Notes under the pieces: generated by a model
Databases searched by the model: none
What the model was told of the DNA's origin: nothing
The model's input: the letters and a program-made list of their open reading frames with translations, nothing else
Part shown: in pieces, positions 19,319 through 28,915 of the stretch
Numbering within the stretch: position 1 is the stretch's first letter
Layout: every line of letters begins with the position of its first letter
Source of the DNA: Nocardioides flavus (ex Wang et al. 2016)
GTDB lineage: Bacteria > Actinomycetota > Actinomycetes > Propionibacteriales > Nocardioidaceae
NCBI RefSeq assembly: GCF_014653115.1
Contig: NZ_BNAD01000002.1
Span: 248,001 to 312,000, forward strand
Direction: 5' to 3'
DNA length: 64,000 bases
Program-made: the position numbers and the translations under genes

Positions 19319-20637
19319 GCAGTGGCTCCAGCCGCAGTGGTCATCGAGGAGGGGAAGGCGGTCGAGGCGGCCGGGTCGAACGGGCAGCCCCCATGGGTGA
19401 GGTGCGCGAGGTACTCGTCGCGGAAGTACTGGATCGAGCTAGTGATCGGGCTGGTCGCGCCGTCACCCAAGGCGCAGAAGGCGCGACCCAGGATGTTGTC
19501 GCACTGGTCGAGCAGCACGTCGAGGTCGGCCTCGGTCCCCTCGCCCTTCTCCAGGCGCGCCATGGTCTGCGTCAGCCACCAGGTGCCCTCGCGGCACGGC
19601 GTGCACTTGCCGCACGACTCGTGCTTGTAGAACTCGGTCCAGCGCAGCACGGCGCGGACCACGCAGGTGGTCTCGTCGAAGAGCTGGAGCGCACGCGTGC
19701 CGAGCATCGAGCCGGCCGCGCCGACCGACTCGAAGTCGAGGGGCACGTCGAGGTGCTCGGGCGTCAGGAGCGGGGTGCTCGAGCCGCCGGGCGTCCAGAA
19801 CTTCAGCTCGTGGCCCTCGCGCATGCCACCGGCCATGTCGATGAGCTCGCGCAGGGTGATGCCCAGCGGCGCCTCGTACTGGCCGGGCGTCCTCACGTGG
19901 CCCGACAGGCTGAAGATGCCGAACCCGTTGGACTTCTCGGTGCCCATCCCGGCGAACCACTCCGGGCCGTTGACGATGATGCTCGGCACGGACGCGATCG
20001 ACTCGACGTTGTTGATGACCGTGGGGCTGGCGTAGAGGCCGGCGACCGCGGGGAACGGCGGGCGCAGGCGGGGCTGGCCGCGACGGCCCTCGAGGCCCTC
20101 GAGCAGCGCCGTCTCCTCGCCGCAGATGTAGGCACCGGCACCGGCGTGCACGACCAGGTCGAGGTCGTAGCCCGAGCCGTGGATGTTCTTGCCGAGGTGG
20201 CCGGCCAGGTAGGCCTCCTGGACCGCGCGCTGCAGGCGGCGGATCACGTGGAGCACCTCGCCACGGACGTAGATGAACGCGGTGTTGGCGCGGATGGCGT
20301 AGGAGCTGACGATGACGCCCTCGACCAGCGTGTGGGGGCTGGCCATCATGAGCGGGATGTCCTTGCAGGTGCCCGGCTCGGACTCGTCGGCGTTGACCAC
20401 GAGGTACTTCGGCCTCGGGTTGTCCTGCGGGATGAAGCCCCACTTCATGCCGGTGGGGAAGCCTGCGCCGCCGCGACCGCGCAGGCCGGACTCCTTGACC
20501 GCGGCGATCACGTCGTCGGGAGCCATCGCGAACGCCTTGTCGAGGGCCGCGTAGCCACCGCGCTCCTCGTACGCCGCGAGCGTCCAGGCGCGCTCGGTGT
20601 CCCAGTTGTCGGTCAGGACCGGTGTCAGGGTCGTCAC
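19315..20637 (-). CDS. nuoF: NADH-quinone oxidoreductase subunit F
   Basis: This 440-residue subunit oxidises NADH using FMN and a 4Fe-4S cluster (N3). Visible motifs are the glycine-rich NADH site [18 protein letters not shown] (about residues 51-68), the FMN-region stretch [16 protein letters not shown], and the cluster ligands [12 protein letters not shown] with the final Cys in [11 protein letters not shown]. The start at 20637 overlaps the nuoE stop by 4 nt. Length and motifs are standard. Confidence 0.96.
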   Translation of the reverse strand: MTTLTPVLTDNWDTERAWTLAAYEERGGYAALDKAFAMAPDDVIAAVKESGLRGRGGAGFPTGMKWGFIPQDNPRPKYLVVNADESEPGTCKDIPLMMASPHTLVEGVIVSSYAIRANTAFIYVRGEVLHVIRRLQRAVQEAYLAGHLGKNIHGSGYDLDLVVHAGAGAYICGEETALLEGLEGRRGQPRLRPPFPAVAGLYASPTVINNVESIASVPSIIVNGPEWFAGMGTEKSNGFGIFSLSGHVRTPGQYEAPLGITLRELIDMAGGMREGHELKFWTPGGSSTPLLTPEHLDVPLDFESVGAAGSMLGTRALQLFDETTCVVRAVLRWTEFYKHESCGKCTPCREGTWWLTQTMARLEKGEGTEADLDVLLDQCDNILGRAFCALGDGATSPITSSIQYFRDEYLAHLTHGGCPFDPAASTAFPSSMTTAAGATA

Positions 20638-21281
20638 TTGTCTACCTCCGGAGCCGTCCAGCCCTTCTCACGGGCGATCTTCAGACCCGCCAGCGACGCG
20701 GGACCGGCGGCCGGACCCTCGTCGGCGCGGTCGTCGGGGAAGCCGGCGAGCACCCGCTCGGCCTCGCGCCAGGTGCACAGCCGCGGTCCGCGGGTCGAGT
20801 GGACCTCGCGACCCTCGCGGAGGTCGTCGACGACCTGGACGGCCGACTCGGGGGTCTGGTTGTCCATGAACTCCCAGTTGACCATCATCACCGGGGCGTA
20901 GTCGCAGGCCGCGTTGCACTCGATGTGCTCGAGGGTGATCTTCCCGTCCTCGGTGGTCTCGTCGTTGCCGACGTCGAGGTGGTCCTTGAGCCGCTCGAAG
21001 ATCAGGTCGCCGCCCATCACCGCGCACAGCGTGTTGGTGCACACGCCGACGTGGTAGTCGCCGACGGGCTTGCGCTTGTACATCGTGTAGAAGGTCGCCA
21101 CGCCGTTGACCTCGGCGGCACTGATGCCGAGGATCTCGGCGCAGGCCTCGATGCCCTCGGGGGTGACCCGGCCCTCGACCGACTGCACGAGGTGCAGCAT
21201 CGGGAGCAGGCCGGAGCGGGCCTCGGGGTAGCGGGCGGCGATCTCGCGCAGCTCGCCCCAGGTGTTGTCGTCCAGACTCAT
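20634..21281 (-). CDS. nuoE: NADH-quinone oxidoreductase subunit E
   Basis: This 215-residue thioredoxin-like subunit carries the 2Fe-2S cluster N1a next to NuoF. The four ligands are visible as [13 protein letters not shown] and [13 protein letters not shown]. The N-terminal helical bundle (about residues 1-75) precedes them, and a C-terminal tail of about 40 residues ([19 protein letters not shown]) extends beyond the E. coli length. It overlaps nuoD and nuoF by 4 nt on each side. Confidence 0.95.
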   Translation of the reverse strand: MSLDDNTWGELREIAARYPEARSGLLPMLHLVQSVEGRVTPEGIEACAEILGISAAEVNGVATFYTMYKRKPVGDYHVGVCTNTLCAVMGGDLIFERLKDHLDVGNDETTEDGKITLEHIECNAACDYAPVMMVNWEFMDNQTPESAVQVVDDLREGREVHSTRGPRLCTWREAERVLAGFPDDRADEGPAAGPASLAGLKIAREKGWTAPEVDK

Positions 21282-22618
21282 CGGTCGACGCCTCCCATCA
21301 CGGGGTCGATCGAGGCGATCGCGACGATGACGTCGGCGACCATGCCGCCCTCGCTCATCACGCTCGTCGCCTGCAGGTTGGTGAAGGACGGGTCACGGAA
21401 GTGCGCGCGGAACGGACGCGTGCCGCCGTCGGAGACGACGTGGGCGCCCAGCTCGCCGCGGGGCGACTCGACCGGGACGTACGCCTGGCCGGCCGGGACG
21501 CGGAAGCCCTCGGTCACCAGCTTGAAGTGGTGGATCAGCGCCTCCATCGACTCGCCCATGATGTGGCGGATGTGGTCGAGGCTGTTGCCCATGCCGTCGC
21601 TGCCGATGGCCAGCTGGCTGGGCCAGGCGATCTTCTTGTCGGCCACCATGACGGGCGCGCCCTCGAGGCCGGCGAGGCGCTCGGCGCACTGCTCGACGAT
21701 CTTGAGCGACTCCCACATCTCGTTGAGGCGGATGCGGAACCGGCCGTAGGAGTCGGCGGTGTCCCAGGTCTGGACCTCGAAGTCGTAGTCCTCGTAGCCG
21801 CAGTAGGGCTGCGTCTTGCGCAGGTCCCAGGCGTAGCCGGTCGAGCGGAGCACCGGTCCGGTGAGGCCGAGCGCCATGCACCCGGCGAGGTCGAGGTGGC
21901 CCACGCCCTCGAGCCGGCCCTTGAAGATCGGGTTGGCGTTGCAGAGCGCGGCGTACTCGGGCAGGCGCTTCTTCATCAGGGCGACGAAGTCACGGATCTC
22001 GTCGAGCGCGCCGGGCGGGAGGTCCTGCGCGACGCCACCGGGACGGATGAACGCGTGGTTCATCCGCAGGCCCGTGATCAGCTCGAAGAGGTCGAGCACC
22101 AGCTCGCGCTCGCGGAAGCCGATCGTCATGACCGTCAGGGCCCCGATCTCCATGCCGCCGGTCGCGATCGCCACGAGGTGCGAGGAGATGCGGTTGAGCT
22201 CCATCAGGAGCACGCGCATGACCTGCGCCTTCTCCGGGACGTCGTCCTCGATGTCGAGCAGGCGCTCGACGCCCAGGACGTAGGTCGCCTCGTTGAAGAA
22301 CGGGGACAGGTAGTCCATCCGGGTGCAGAAGGTCACGCCCTGCACCCAGGAGCGGAACTCCATGTTCTTCTCGATGCCGGTGTGGAGGTAGCCGATGCCG
22401 CACCGGGCCTCGGTGACCGTCTCGCCCTCGAGCTCGAGGATGAGGCGGAGCACGCCGTGGGTGGACGGGTGCTGCGGGCCCATGTTGACCACCACGCGCT
22501 CGTCGGCGGACTCGCCGATGCTCTGCGTGATCGAGTCCCAGTCCTGGCCGGTCACGGTGAAGACGCGACCCTGGCTGGTGTCGCCGGGCGCGGCGTAGAA
22601 GTCCTGCTCGGTGGTCAT
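21278..22618 (-). CDS. nuoD: NADH-quinone oxidoreductase subunit D
   Basis: This 446-residue subunit forms the quinone pocket together with NuoB. It shows the family signature [19 protein letters not shown] (residues about 45-63), [19 protein letters not shown], the [19 protein letters not shown] region and the conserved C-terminal [20 protein letters not shown]. An N-terminal extension of about 40 residues precedes the core. The start is ATG 22618, 1 nt after nuoC. In this menaquinone organism the substrate would be menaquinone. Confidence 0.96.
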   Translation of the reverse strand: MTTEQDFYAAPGDTSQGRVFTVTGQDWDSITQSIGESADERVVVNMGPQHPSTHGVLRLILELEGETVTEARCGIGYLHTGIEKNMEFRSWVQGVTFCTRMDYLSPFFNEATYVLGVERLLDIEDDVPEKAQVMRVLLMELNRISSHLVAIATGGMEIGALTVMTIGFRERELVLDLFELITGLRMNHAFIRPGGVAQDLPPGALDEIRDFVALMKKRLPEYAALCNANPIFKGRLEGVGHLDLAGCMALGLTGPVLRSTGYAWDLRKTQPYCGYEDYDFEVQTWDTADSYGRFRIRLNEMWESLKIVEQCAERLAGLEGAPVMVADKKIAWPSQLAIGSDGMGNSLDHIRHIMGESMEALIHHFKLVTEGFRVPAGQAYVPVESPRGELGAHVVSDGGTRPFRAHFRDPSFTNLQATSVMSEGGMVADVIVAIASIDPVMGGVDR

Positions 22619-22619
22619 G

Positions 22620-23438
22620 TCAGTTGTAGCTCCTGCGCTGGTCCGGCGGAGGGATGGAGCCGCCCTTGTACTCGACGGGGATGCCGCCGAGCGGGTAGTC
22701 CTTGCGCTGCGGGTGGCCCGGCCAGTCGTCCGGCATGAGCACCCGGGTCAGAGCGGGGTGACCGTCGAAGATCAGCCCGAACATGTCGTACGTCTCGCGC
22801 TCGTGCCAGTCGAGCGTGGGGTAGATGCTCACCAGGCTCGGCAGGTGCGGGTCGCTGTCCGGCGCGGTCACCTCGAGGCGGATCCGCCGGTTGTGGGTCA
22901 TCGACGTCAGGTGGTAGACGGCGTGCAGCTCGCGACCGGTGTCCTCGGGGTAGTGCACCCCGCTGACGCCCGAGCAGAACTCGAAGCGCAGCGCCTCGTC
23001 GTCGCGCAGCATCTGCGCCACGAAGGGCAGGTCCTCGCGGCGCACGTGGAAGGTGATCTCGCCGCGGTGGACCACGACGCTCTCGATGGCCGACGTGAGC
23101 TCGGTCGCCTCCAGGCGCGCCTCGAGCGCGCCCGCGACCTCGTCGAACCAACCGCCGTAGGGCTTCTGCGACGGGGCAGGGAAGACCGTGGCGCTGACCA
23201 GGCCCCCGTAGCCGGAGGTGTCGCCGGTGCCGGAGACGCCGAACATGCCGTGGCGGGCGCCGACCGCGCGCACCTCGCCGGTCGGGGCGGGGACGTTCTC
23301 CGGGGACTGCTCGGGAGCCGGCTGCGCGACACCGCTGCCGGCGCCGGTCTCGGCCTTGGCCTTCTCGAGGTTGCGCTCCTCGACGGGCCGGGCGCTCTCG
23401 TTGGCGTCGGTCTTGTCGTCGGTCGTGTCGTCGCTCAC
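22620..23438 (-). CDS. nuoC: NADH-quinone oxidoreductase subunit C
   Basis: This 272-residue peripheral-arm subunit carries the 30-kDa signature in the C-terminal half ([20 protein letters not shown] followed by [19 protein letters not shown]). The first 75 residues are acidic, Pro/Ala-rich and probably disordered, which makes it longer than stand-alone NuoC elsewhere. The start is GTG 23438, overlapping the nuoB stop by 4 nt. It is not fused to NuoD, unlike in E. coli. Confidence 0.94.
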   Translation of the reverse strand: MSDDTTDDKTDANESARPVEERNLEKAKAETGAGSGVAQPAPEQSPENVPAPTGEVRAVGARHGMFGVSGTGDTSGYGGLVSATVFPAPSQKPYGGWFDEVAGALEARLEATELTSAIESVVVHRGEITFHVRREDLPFVAQMLRDDEALRFEFCSGVSGVHYPEDTGRELHAVYHLTSMTHNRRIRLEVTAPDSDPHLPSLVSIYPTLDWHERETYDMFGLIFDGHPALTRVLMPDDWPGHPQRKDYPLGGIPVEYKGGSIPPPDQRRSYN

Positions 23439-23989
23439 CGGAGCAGGCCCTTCATCTCCGAGGTGGGCAGGGCACGCAGCGCGGCGGTCTCGAGCTCGGC
23501 GACCTCGTCGCGCCGGTTGGCGCCCAGCTTGGTCTGCTGCACCTGGTCGTGCAGCTTGAGGATCGCGTCGATGAGCATCTCCGGGCGCGGCGGGCAGCCG
23601 GGGAGGTACATGTCGACGGGCACGACGTGGTCGACGCCCTGAACGATCGCGTAGTTGTTGAACATGCCGCCCGACGAGGCGCACACGCCCATCGCGAGCA
23701 CCCACTTGGGCTCGGGCATCTGGTCGTAGATCTGGCGCAGGACCGGGGCCATCTTCTGGCTGACGCGACCGGCGACGATCATCAGGTCGGCCTGGCGCGG
23801 GCTGGCCCGGAACACCTCCATGCCGTAGCGGGCGAGGTCGTACTTCGGGCCGCCGGTTGTCATCATCTCGATGGCGCAGCAGGCCAGGCCGAAGGTGGCC
23901 GGCCAGAACGACGCCTTGCGCATGTAGCCGGCGACGCCCTCGACCGTGGTCAGCAGGACGCCGGACGGCAGCTTCTCTTCAAGTCCCAT
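23435..23989 (-). CDS. nuoB: NADH-quinone oxidoreductase subunit B
   Basis: This 184-residue subunit holds cluster N2, the last electron carrier before menaquinone. The adjacent cysteines in [10 protein letters not shown], the third in [10 protein letters not shown] and the fourth in [10 protein letters not shown] are all present. The segment [22 protein letters not shown] is typical. It starts with ATG 23989, 3 nt after the nuoA stop. No anomaly was seen. Confidence 0.96.
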   Translation of the reverse strand: MGLEEKLPSGVLLTTVEGVAGYMRKASFWPATFGLACCAIEMMTTGGPKYDLARYGMEVFRASPRQADLMIVAGRVSQKMAPVLRQIYDQMPEPKWVLAMGVCASSGGMFNNYAIVQGVDHVVPVDMYLPGCPPRPEMLIDAILKLHDQVQQTKLGANRRDEVAELETAALRALPTSEMKGLLR

Positions 23990-23992
23990 GGT

Positions 23993-24352
23993 TCAGTCCC
24001 AGTCAAGTCCGCCGCGGCGCCACACGTAGGCGTAGGCCACGAACACAGTCGCGATGAAGAGGACCATCTCGACGAGGCCGAACAGCGCCATCTGGTCGAA
24101 GTGGACGGCCCACGGGTAGAGGAAGATGATCTCGATGTCGAAGATGATGAAGAGCATCGCGGTGATGAAGTACTTCACCGGGATCCTGCCGCCTCCGATC
24201 GGCTGCGGCGTCGGCTCGATGCCGCACTCGTAGGAGTCGAGCTTGGCCCTGTTGTAGCGCTTGGGCCCGATGACGGCGCTCATGATCACGGAGAAGACCG
24301 CAAAGCCCGTCGCCAGGAGTGCCAGCGCCAGGATCGGCGTGTAGAGCTCCAT
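23993..24352 (-). CDS. nuoA: NADH-quinone oxidoreductase subunit A (first gene of the nuo operon)
   Basis: This 119-residue membrane subunit has three hydrophobic helices and the family stretch YECGIEPTPQPIGGGRIPVKYF in the loop after helix 1, where a Cys lies near the quinone site. FDIEIIFLYPWAV carries the conserved acidic residues of helix 2. The ATG at 24352 follows GGAAGGGAAGCG, a good ribosome site. It heads a run of 14 nuo genes plus a polyprenyl synthase, all with overlaps or very short gaps. Confidence 0.95.
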   Translation of the reverse strand: MELYTPILALALLATGFAVFSVIMSAVIGPKRYNRAKLDSYECGIEPTPQPIGGGRIPVKYFITAMLFIIFDIEIIFLYPWAVHFDQMALFGLVEMVLFIATVFVAYAYVWRRGGLDWD

Positions 24353-24399
24353 CGCTTCCCTTCCGGTGGACCTGCGCGCCCGTCACGGAGAATGTGACT

Positions 24400-24417
24400 T
24401 TGTGAATGGCTTCACGA
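24400..24417 (-). promoter_or_regulatory. Candidate Rex operator in the nuoA leader
   Basis: The plus-strand sequence TTGTGAATGGCTTCACGA is a near-perfect inverted repeat, TTGTGAA-N4-TTCACGA. It matches the actinobacterial Rex operator form TTGTGAA-N4-TTCACAA at 13 of 14 defined positions (consensus recalled from Streptomyces work). It lies 14 bp downstream of the apparent -10 of the nuo operon and about 48 bp before the nuoA start, a position where bound Rex would block transcription. A Crp/GlxR site (TGTGA-N6-TCACA) would look similar, but rex itself is encoded in this window. Confidence 0.65.
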
Positions 24418-24461
24418 GTGGCGCGTGCCACAGTCTAGGACTCGGGTGTCACGTACGTCAC
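24418..24461 (-). promoter_or_regulatory. Candidate nuo operon promoter with a second inverted repeat
   Basis: On the minus strand TAGACT (24432-24437) is a fair -10 element and GTGACG (24456-24461) a -35 at 18-bp spacing. Immediately downstream GTGGC-gcgt-GCCAC (24418-24431) is a perfect 5-bp inverted repeat at the expected transcription start. The neighbouring ACGTACGT tract (24451-24458) is locally palindromic. This is a sequence-based prediction only. Confidence 0.45.
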
Positions 24462-24549
24462 GTGGGGGTCCGGACCAGACCGGGGGCCGCGATTGCGGGT
24501 CTGACCTGCGGATTTAGGTGACGCAGGCGTGCCCTAATTGGGTCGCGGC

Positions 24550-25239
24550 TCAGGCGGTGGCGCGGTGCAGCGCGACGATGCCGCCGGTGAGGTTGCGCCA
24601 CTCGGGCCGCTGCCAGCCCGCCTCCGCGACCAGCTCGGCGAGCCCGGCCTGGTCGGGCCAGGCGCGGATCGACTCGGCGAGGTAGACGTAGGCGTCCGCG
24701 GCGCTGGCGGTGAGCGAGGCGATCGCGGGCAGCGCGCGCATGAAGCCGTCCATGTAGACGCTGCGCAGCGCGCCGTTGGTCGGCGTGCTGAACTCGCACA
24801 CCACCAGGCGTCCGCCCGGGCGGGTCACCCGCAGCATCTCGCGCAGACCTGCGACGGGGTCGACGAAGTTGCGCAGTCCGTAGGAGATCGTCACCGCGTC
24901 GAACGTGTCGTCGAGGAACGGCAGCCGGGTGCCGTCGCCGGCGACGAAGGGCAGGGTGGGACGGTCCTTCTTGCCCTGCTGCAGCATGCCGACGGAGAAG
25001 TCGCACGGCACCGCGGTCGCGCCGCGGTCGAAGAAGGGCTCGCTGGAGCAGCCGGTGCCGGCGGCGAGGTCGAGGACGAGGTCGCCGGGCTGCGGAGCGA
25101 CGGCGTCGACCATGGAGCGGCGCCAGCTGCGCTGGATGCCGGCCGTCATCAGGTCGTTGGTCAGGTCGTAGCGCCTGGCCACGGTGTCGAACATGCGACG
25201 TACGTCGGTCGGTTGCTTGTCCAGGTCAGCGCGGGCCAC
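24550..25239 (-). CDS. menG: Demethylmenaquinone methyltransferase
   Basis: This 229-residue SAM-dependent methyltransferase of the UbiE/MenG family performs the last step of menaquinone synthesis. Motif I is [18 protein letters not shown] (about residues 51-68); the family-specific N-terminal [21 protein letters not shown] and the later [19 protein letters not shown] and [16 protein letters not shown] are present. It lies upstream of nuoA on the same strand, with a 197-bp gap that holds the nuo promoter. CAGACC/GGTCTG (24476-24503) downstream may form a weak terminator. The start is GTG at 25239. Confidence 0.93.
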   Translation of the reverse strand: MARADLDKQPTDVRRMFDTVARRYDLTNDLMTAGIQRSWRRSMVDAVAPQPGDLVLDLAAGTGCSSEPFFDRGATAVPCDFSVGMLQQGKKDRPTLPFVAGDGTRLPFLDDTFDAVTISYGLRNFVDPVAGLREMLRVTRPGGRLVVCEFSTPTNGALRSVYMDGFMRALPAIASLTASAADAYVYLAESIRAWPDQAGLAELVAEAGWQRPEWRNLTGGIVALHRATA

Positions 25240-25339
25240 GCGGTGAGCGTAGGCGCCCGATCAACGGCACGTGCAACGTGGGGCCGTCGTACCGCGTCCC
25301 TATGATCGAGTCCTCGATGGCTCCAGGGGGAGGAACCAC

Positions 25340-26335
25340 ATGCCACACCGTCCCGCACAGCGCCTCGGCGCGCTGCTGCTCGCACTGCTCGTCGCCGCGG
25401 GCGGCCTGTCCGTCGTCGGCGCGTCGAGCGCCGCCGGTGCCGCGCGCGCCGACTTCGTCGCGATGCGCTTCGGCGACACCGGCTGGCGGGTGCGCGAGCT
25501 GCAGAGCCGCCTGCACCAGCTCGACCTCCACTCCGAGGTCGTGACCAGCCGCTTCGACCGCGAGACGCGGTCGGGCGTGGTGACCTTCCAGCGCCGGCGC
25601 GGCTGGCCCGCCGACGGCGTCGTCGACGAGCGCACCTGGCGCCGGATCACCTCGCTCACGACCGAGCCGACCACGGAGGCGCTGCACAACGTCTACACGC
25701 CCGGTCGCCCGCTGCTCCGGCGCGGCGACACCGGCATGTGGGTCCGCCAGGTCCAGGCGCGGCTCGCACAGGTGCGCTGGTACGACGGCCGGGTGACCGG
25801 TCGCTACGCCGGCTCGACGGTGCGCGCCGTCGAGGGCTTCCAGGCCAAGCGGCGGATCCCGGTGACCGGCCAGGTCGACCGCCGCACGCTCACCCGGCTC
25901 AAGGACATGACCCGCACGCCGACCAGGGCCGAGCTGTTCAACATCGTGCCCACCGGTCCCGCGCTGGACCCGCGCTGCACGACGGGCCGCGCGATGTGCG
26001 TGGACAAGACGTCGCGGTCCCTGCGCTGGGTCGTCGACGGCGTCGTGCTCAAGACGGTCGACGTGCGCTTCGGCTCCGACGAGCTGCCGACCCGCGAGGG
26101 CGCCTTCGCGGTCTTCCGCAAGTCGCGCGACCACGTCTCGAGCCTGTACGACACCCCGATGCCGTTCGCGATGTTCTTCTCCGGCGGCCAGGCGGTGCAC
26201 TACTCCCCCGACTTCGCGGCCAACGGCTACGACGGCGCGTCGCACGGGTGCGTCAACGTGCGCGACCGTCCGGCGGTGGCGTGGCTCTTCGACCGGGTCC
26301 GGATCGGCGACAGGGTGATCGTCTACCGGTCCTGA
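25340..26335 (+). CDS. Secreted L,D-transpeptidase with two peptidoglycan-binding repeats
   Basis: This 331-residue exported enzyme probably makes 3-3 cross-links in peptidoglycan. A signal peptide (LGALLLALLVAAGGLSVVGA) is followed by two PG_binding_1 repeats beginning MRFGDTGWRVRELQSRL (about residue 42) and LRRGDTGMWVRQVQARL (about residue 125). The C-terminal YkuD domain has the catalytic signature HYSPDFAANGYDGASHGCVN with the active-site Cys. The start is ATG 25340, directly after GGGGGAGGAACCAC; the upstream in-frame extension lacks a signal. It diverges from menG and converges on the next gene. Confidence 0.9.
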   Translation: MPHRPAQRLGALLLALLVAAGGLSVVGASSAAGAARADFVAMRFGDTGWRVRELQSRLHQLDLHSEVVTSRFDRETRSGVVTFQRRRGWPADGVVDERTWRRITSLTTEPTTEALHNVYTPGRPLLRRGDTGMWVRQVQARLAQVRWYDGRVTGRYAGSTVRAVEGFQAKRRIPVTGQVDRRTLTRLKDMTRTPTRAELFNIVPTGPALDPRCTTGRAMCVDKTSRSLRWVVDGVVLKTVDVRFGSDELPTREGAFAVFRKSRDHVSSLYDTPMPFAMFFSGGQAVHYSPDFAANGYDGASHGCVNVRDRPAVAWLFDRVRIGDRVIVYRS

Positions 26336-26347
26336 GCCGGTCTCAGG
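26331..26347. terminator. 6-bp stem-loop over convergent stop codons
   Basis: CCTGAG (26331-26336) and CTCAGG (26342-26347) form a perfect stem with loop CCGGT, spanning the stop codons of the L,D-transpeptidase and of the opposing ANL-like gene. It may end transcription from both sides. It is short and lacks a T-tract, and two TGA stops create part of the symmetry. Confidence 0.35.
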
Positions 26348-27530
26348 TGCCCGGCGCGCCGGCGATGGAGAAGGCGGAGTCGAGCGCCTCGCCGGCCCGG
26401 CCGCGGCGCGGGAGCGACACCGACGTCGCCTCGACCGAGGGCGCCGCAGGGACCTCGACGACAGCGTGCTCGCGCGACAGCTCGAGCTTGACCGCGGGGT
26501 GGTGGGCGATCCGGCCGACCTTGAAGCCGAGCGAGGTGGCGAGGCCGCTGATCGTCCGGTTGACGCGCGCGTCGAGCACCAGGACACGGATCCGCCCACC
26601 CCACCAGGGGCACAGCGCCACCACGTCGGCGGCGAGCTTCCTGGCCCGCGACCCCAGGCGAGCCTCGGCCACCCGGGCGGACATGGCGTCGAGCACGTCG
26701 CGCGGTGCCGGGTGCCACGGGGCACCGCCGACGGTGCCCGCGACGAGCAGGTCCTCCAGGACCTTGGCGCTGACGTGGTCGAGCAGGACGTGGGTCGGTG
26801 CGACGTGCGCGAGCGCGGCCTCGAGCCGGCCGGGCGACTCGATCCACGCGAGCGTGCACCCGGAGGTGAGGTGCGCGTCGCGCGCGACCGTGGTGAAGCG
26901 GTCGGTCGCCTCGCCCACCAGCAGCACGACGTCGTCGGCGACCAGGTCGCCCAGGGTGCCCGACGACTCCGGGCGGAACAGCCAGGCGTGGCTCTTCTCG
27001 CGGGGCAGGCCGAGCACCGCCCCCGACGGCGCGCCGCTACGGGCGTCGGCCACCCAGGTCAGCAGGTCCGGCTGGCGCTTGCGGCGCTCCAGGCCCATGC
27101 CGCGCAGGCGCTCCCAGGAGCGGTCGTCGCACTCGAAGAGCTGGGCGTCGGCGAGGGCGGCACGGCGCAGCAGGGGCAGGCGGCTCTCGTGGTCGACGAC
27201 GACCAGGCGCACGCGGACCTGGGCGAGCAGGCGCGCCGTCTCCTCGACGCCGAGCTGGTCGGGCAGCAGCAGGGGCACCGCCCCCGCCACCCGCGTCGCG
27301 AGCTCGAGCTCGAGCTGGCGGGTGCCGGCCGGGACGCGGATGACGACGACCTCACCGGGATGGACCCCGGCCTCGATCATCCCGGCGGCACCGTCGATGA
27401 CACGACGGTAGAGCTCGTTCCACGTCAGCGAGGACCAGACCCCGTCCCGCTGCTCGACCACCGCGACCTCGAGCGCGCGGTTGCGCGCGTGCCGCTCCAA
27501 CCGGACGAGTGGGTGTTCGTCGACGGGCAC
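26343..27530 (-). CDS. Degenerate ANL-superfamily (acyl-CoA synthetase-like) protein, probably non-catalytic
   Basis: This 395-residue protein resembles the N-terminal part of AMP-forming ligases: LTWNELYRRVIDGAAGMIEAG, then PAGTRQLELELATRVAGAVPLL and LLAQVRVRLVVVDHESRLPLL. The core signatures are missing: there is no YTSGTTGxPKG phosphate loop (the nearest text is RPESSGTLGDL), no YGxTE, and no C-terminal domain with the catalytic lysine. It is therefore likely a pseudo-enzyme or a diverged scaffold. The start is GTG 27530; a divergent 120-bp gap separates it from menF. Its position among men genes may be chance. Confidence 0.75.
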   Translation of the reverse strand: MPVDEHPLVRLERHARNRALEVAVVEQRDGVWSSLTWNELYRRVIDGAAGMIEAGVHPGEVVVIRVPAGTRQLELELATRVAGAVPLLLPDQLGVEETARLLAQVRVRLVVVDHESRLPLLRRAALADAQLFECDDRSWERLRGMGLERRKRQPDLLTWVADARSGAPSGAVLGLPREKSHAWLFRPESSGTLGDLVADDVVLLVGEATDRFTTVARDAHLTSGCTLAWIESPGRLEAALAHVAPTHVLLDHVSAKVLEDLLVAGTVGGAPWHPAPRDVLDAMSARVAEARLGSRARKLAADVVALCPWWGGRIRVLVLDARVNRTISGLATSLGFKVGRIAHHPAVKLELSREHAVVEVPAAPSVEATSVSLPRRGRAGEALDSAFSIAGAPGT

Positions 27531-27650
27531 GGCAGGGCTCCTAGAGGGGGGCGGTTGTCGCAGCAACCTAGGTGACCTGCGCCTCTCCTGTCCGCGGTTT
27601 GGCCGATCTCCCGTCACCGCCCTGCGCGCTCCGGCGTAGGCTCCCACCTC

Positions 27651-28904
27651 GTGACGACCCCCGCGTCCGCACCCGGCACCGGACCTGCTGCGCCCCTCGT
27701 GGTGCGCACCGTCCCGGTCGACCTGGCGGACCTCCCGCTCCTCGACCTGCTCCCGCGCGAGCAGCCGGTGAGCTGGCTGCGCCGTGGCGAGGGCCTGGTC
27801 GGCTGGGGCGTCGCCGCCCGTCTGGAGACCTCGGGCCCGACCCGCTTCAGCGACGCGGTGAAGTGGTGGGCGGAGACCGTCGCGCGCGCCGACGTGGTGG
27901 ACCACGTCGGTGAGCCGGGCACCGGCCCGGTCTGCTTCGGCGCGTTCGCGTTCGCCGACGAGCCCGGCGACTCCGTGCTCGTGATCCCGCAGGTCGTCGT
28001 CGGTCGCCGCGGCGACCGCGCGTGGCTGACGACCGTGTCGGTCGACGCCCCCGTCCTCGCGCCCACCGAGCCGCCCGCGCCGCCGGCGGGACTGGTCTTC
28101 TCCGACGGCGCCCGCAACGGCGAGGAGTGGATGTCGGTCGTCGCCGAGGCGGTGCGCCGCATCGGCGCAGGCGACCTGGAGAAGGTGGTCCTCGCCCGCG
28201 ACCTGATCGCCACCACCGACGAGCCGCTCGACGTCCGCTGGCCGCTGCGACGCCTCGCCGCGCAGTACGAGATGTGCTGGACGTTCCACGTCGACGGCCT
28301 CTTCGGCGCCACCCCCGAGATGCTCGTGCGGCGCGAGCGGGGCCTGGTGACCTCCCGCGTCCTCGCCGGCACCATCCGGCGCACGGGAGACGACGAGCGC
28401 GACCTCGCGCTGGCTGCGACCCTGGCGCGGTCGTCGAAGGACCTCGAGGAGCACGAGTACGCCGTGCGCTCGGTCGCCGACGCGCTCGAGCCGCACTGCT
28501 CGTCGATGAACGTGCCGGAGGCGCCGTTCGTGCTGCACCTGCCCAACGTCATGCACCTGGCGACCGACGTCAACGGCGTCGTCCACGACGTCGCGACCTC
28601 GCTGCAGCTCGCCGAGTCGCTGCACCCCTCAGCAGCCGTGGGCGGCACCCCGACCCCCGAGGCGACCCGCCTGATCGAGGAGATCGAGGGGATGCCCCGC
28701 GACCGCTACGCCGGCCCGGTGGGCTGGATGGACGCCTCGGGTGACGGCGAGTGGGGCATCGCGCTGCGCTCGGCGATGGTGACCGAGAGCGGCGTACGCC
28801 TCTTCGCCGGCTGCGGCATCGTCGCCAGCTCCGACCCCGAGGCCGAGCTCGCCGAGTCGCAGGCCAAGTTCGTCCCGGTCCGCGACGCGCTCGAGGCGGG
28901 CTGA
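27651..28904 (+). CDS. menF: Isochorismate synthase
   Basis: This 417-residue chorismate-utilising enzyme converts chorismate to isochorismate, the first step toward menaquinone. The C-terminal catalytic domain shows GDLEKVVLARDLIATTDEP, FGATPEMLVRRERGLVTSRVLAGTIRR, SSKDLEEHEYAVRSVADAL, HPSAAVGGTPTPEATRLIEEI and the final VRLFAGCGIVASSDPEAELAES. The N-terminal domain of about 150 residues is less conserved. Start GTG 27651. The other men genes menD, C and E lie 2 kb downstream on the opposite strand, so menF is a separate unit. A siderophore-type EntC role is possible, but no siderophore genes are seen. Confidence 0.9.
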   Translation: MTTPASAPGTGPAAPLVVRTVPVDLADLPLLDLLPREQPVSWLRRGEGLVGWGVAARLETSGPTRFSDAVKWWAETVARADVVDHVGEPGTGPVCFGAFAFADEPGDSVLVIPQVVVGRRGDRAWLTTVSVDAPVLAPTEPPAPPAGLVFSDGARNGEEWMSVVAEAVRRIGAGDLEKVVLARDLIATTDEPLDVRWPLRRLAAQYEMCWTFHVDGLFGATPEMLVRRERGLVTSRVLAGTIRRTGDDERDLALAATLARSSKDLEEHEYAVRSVADALEPHCSSMNVPEAPFVLHLPNVMHLATDVNGVVHDVATSLQLAESLHPSAAVGGTPTPEATRLIEEIEGMPRDRYAGPVGWMDASGDGEWGIALRSAMVTESGVRLFAGCGIVASSDPEAELAESQAKFVPVRDALEAG

Positions 28905-28915
28905 GCCCAGCCGCC

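Noticed and set aside
24401..24416. Crp/GlxR site (TGTGA-N6-TCACG)
   Set aside because: It fits 9 of 10 positions, but the extra symmetric bases fit Rex better and rex is in the window. A Crp role is not excluded.
24451..24458. ACGTACGT palindrome upstream of nuo
   Set aside because: It is short, and TACGT/ACGT tracts are frequent in this DNA; no regulator can be named.
24476..24503. CAGACC/GGTCTG inverted repeat as a menG terminator
   Set aside because: The 6-bp stem has a 16-nt loop and no T-tract, so it is too weak to list as a feature.
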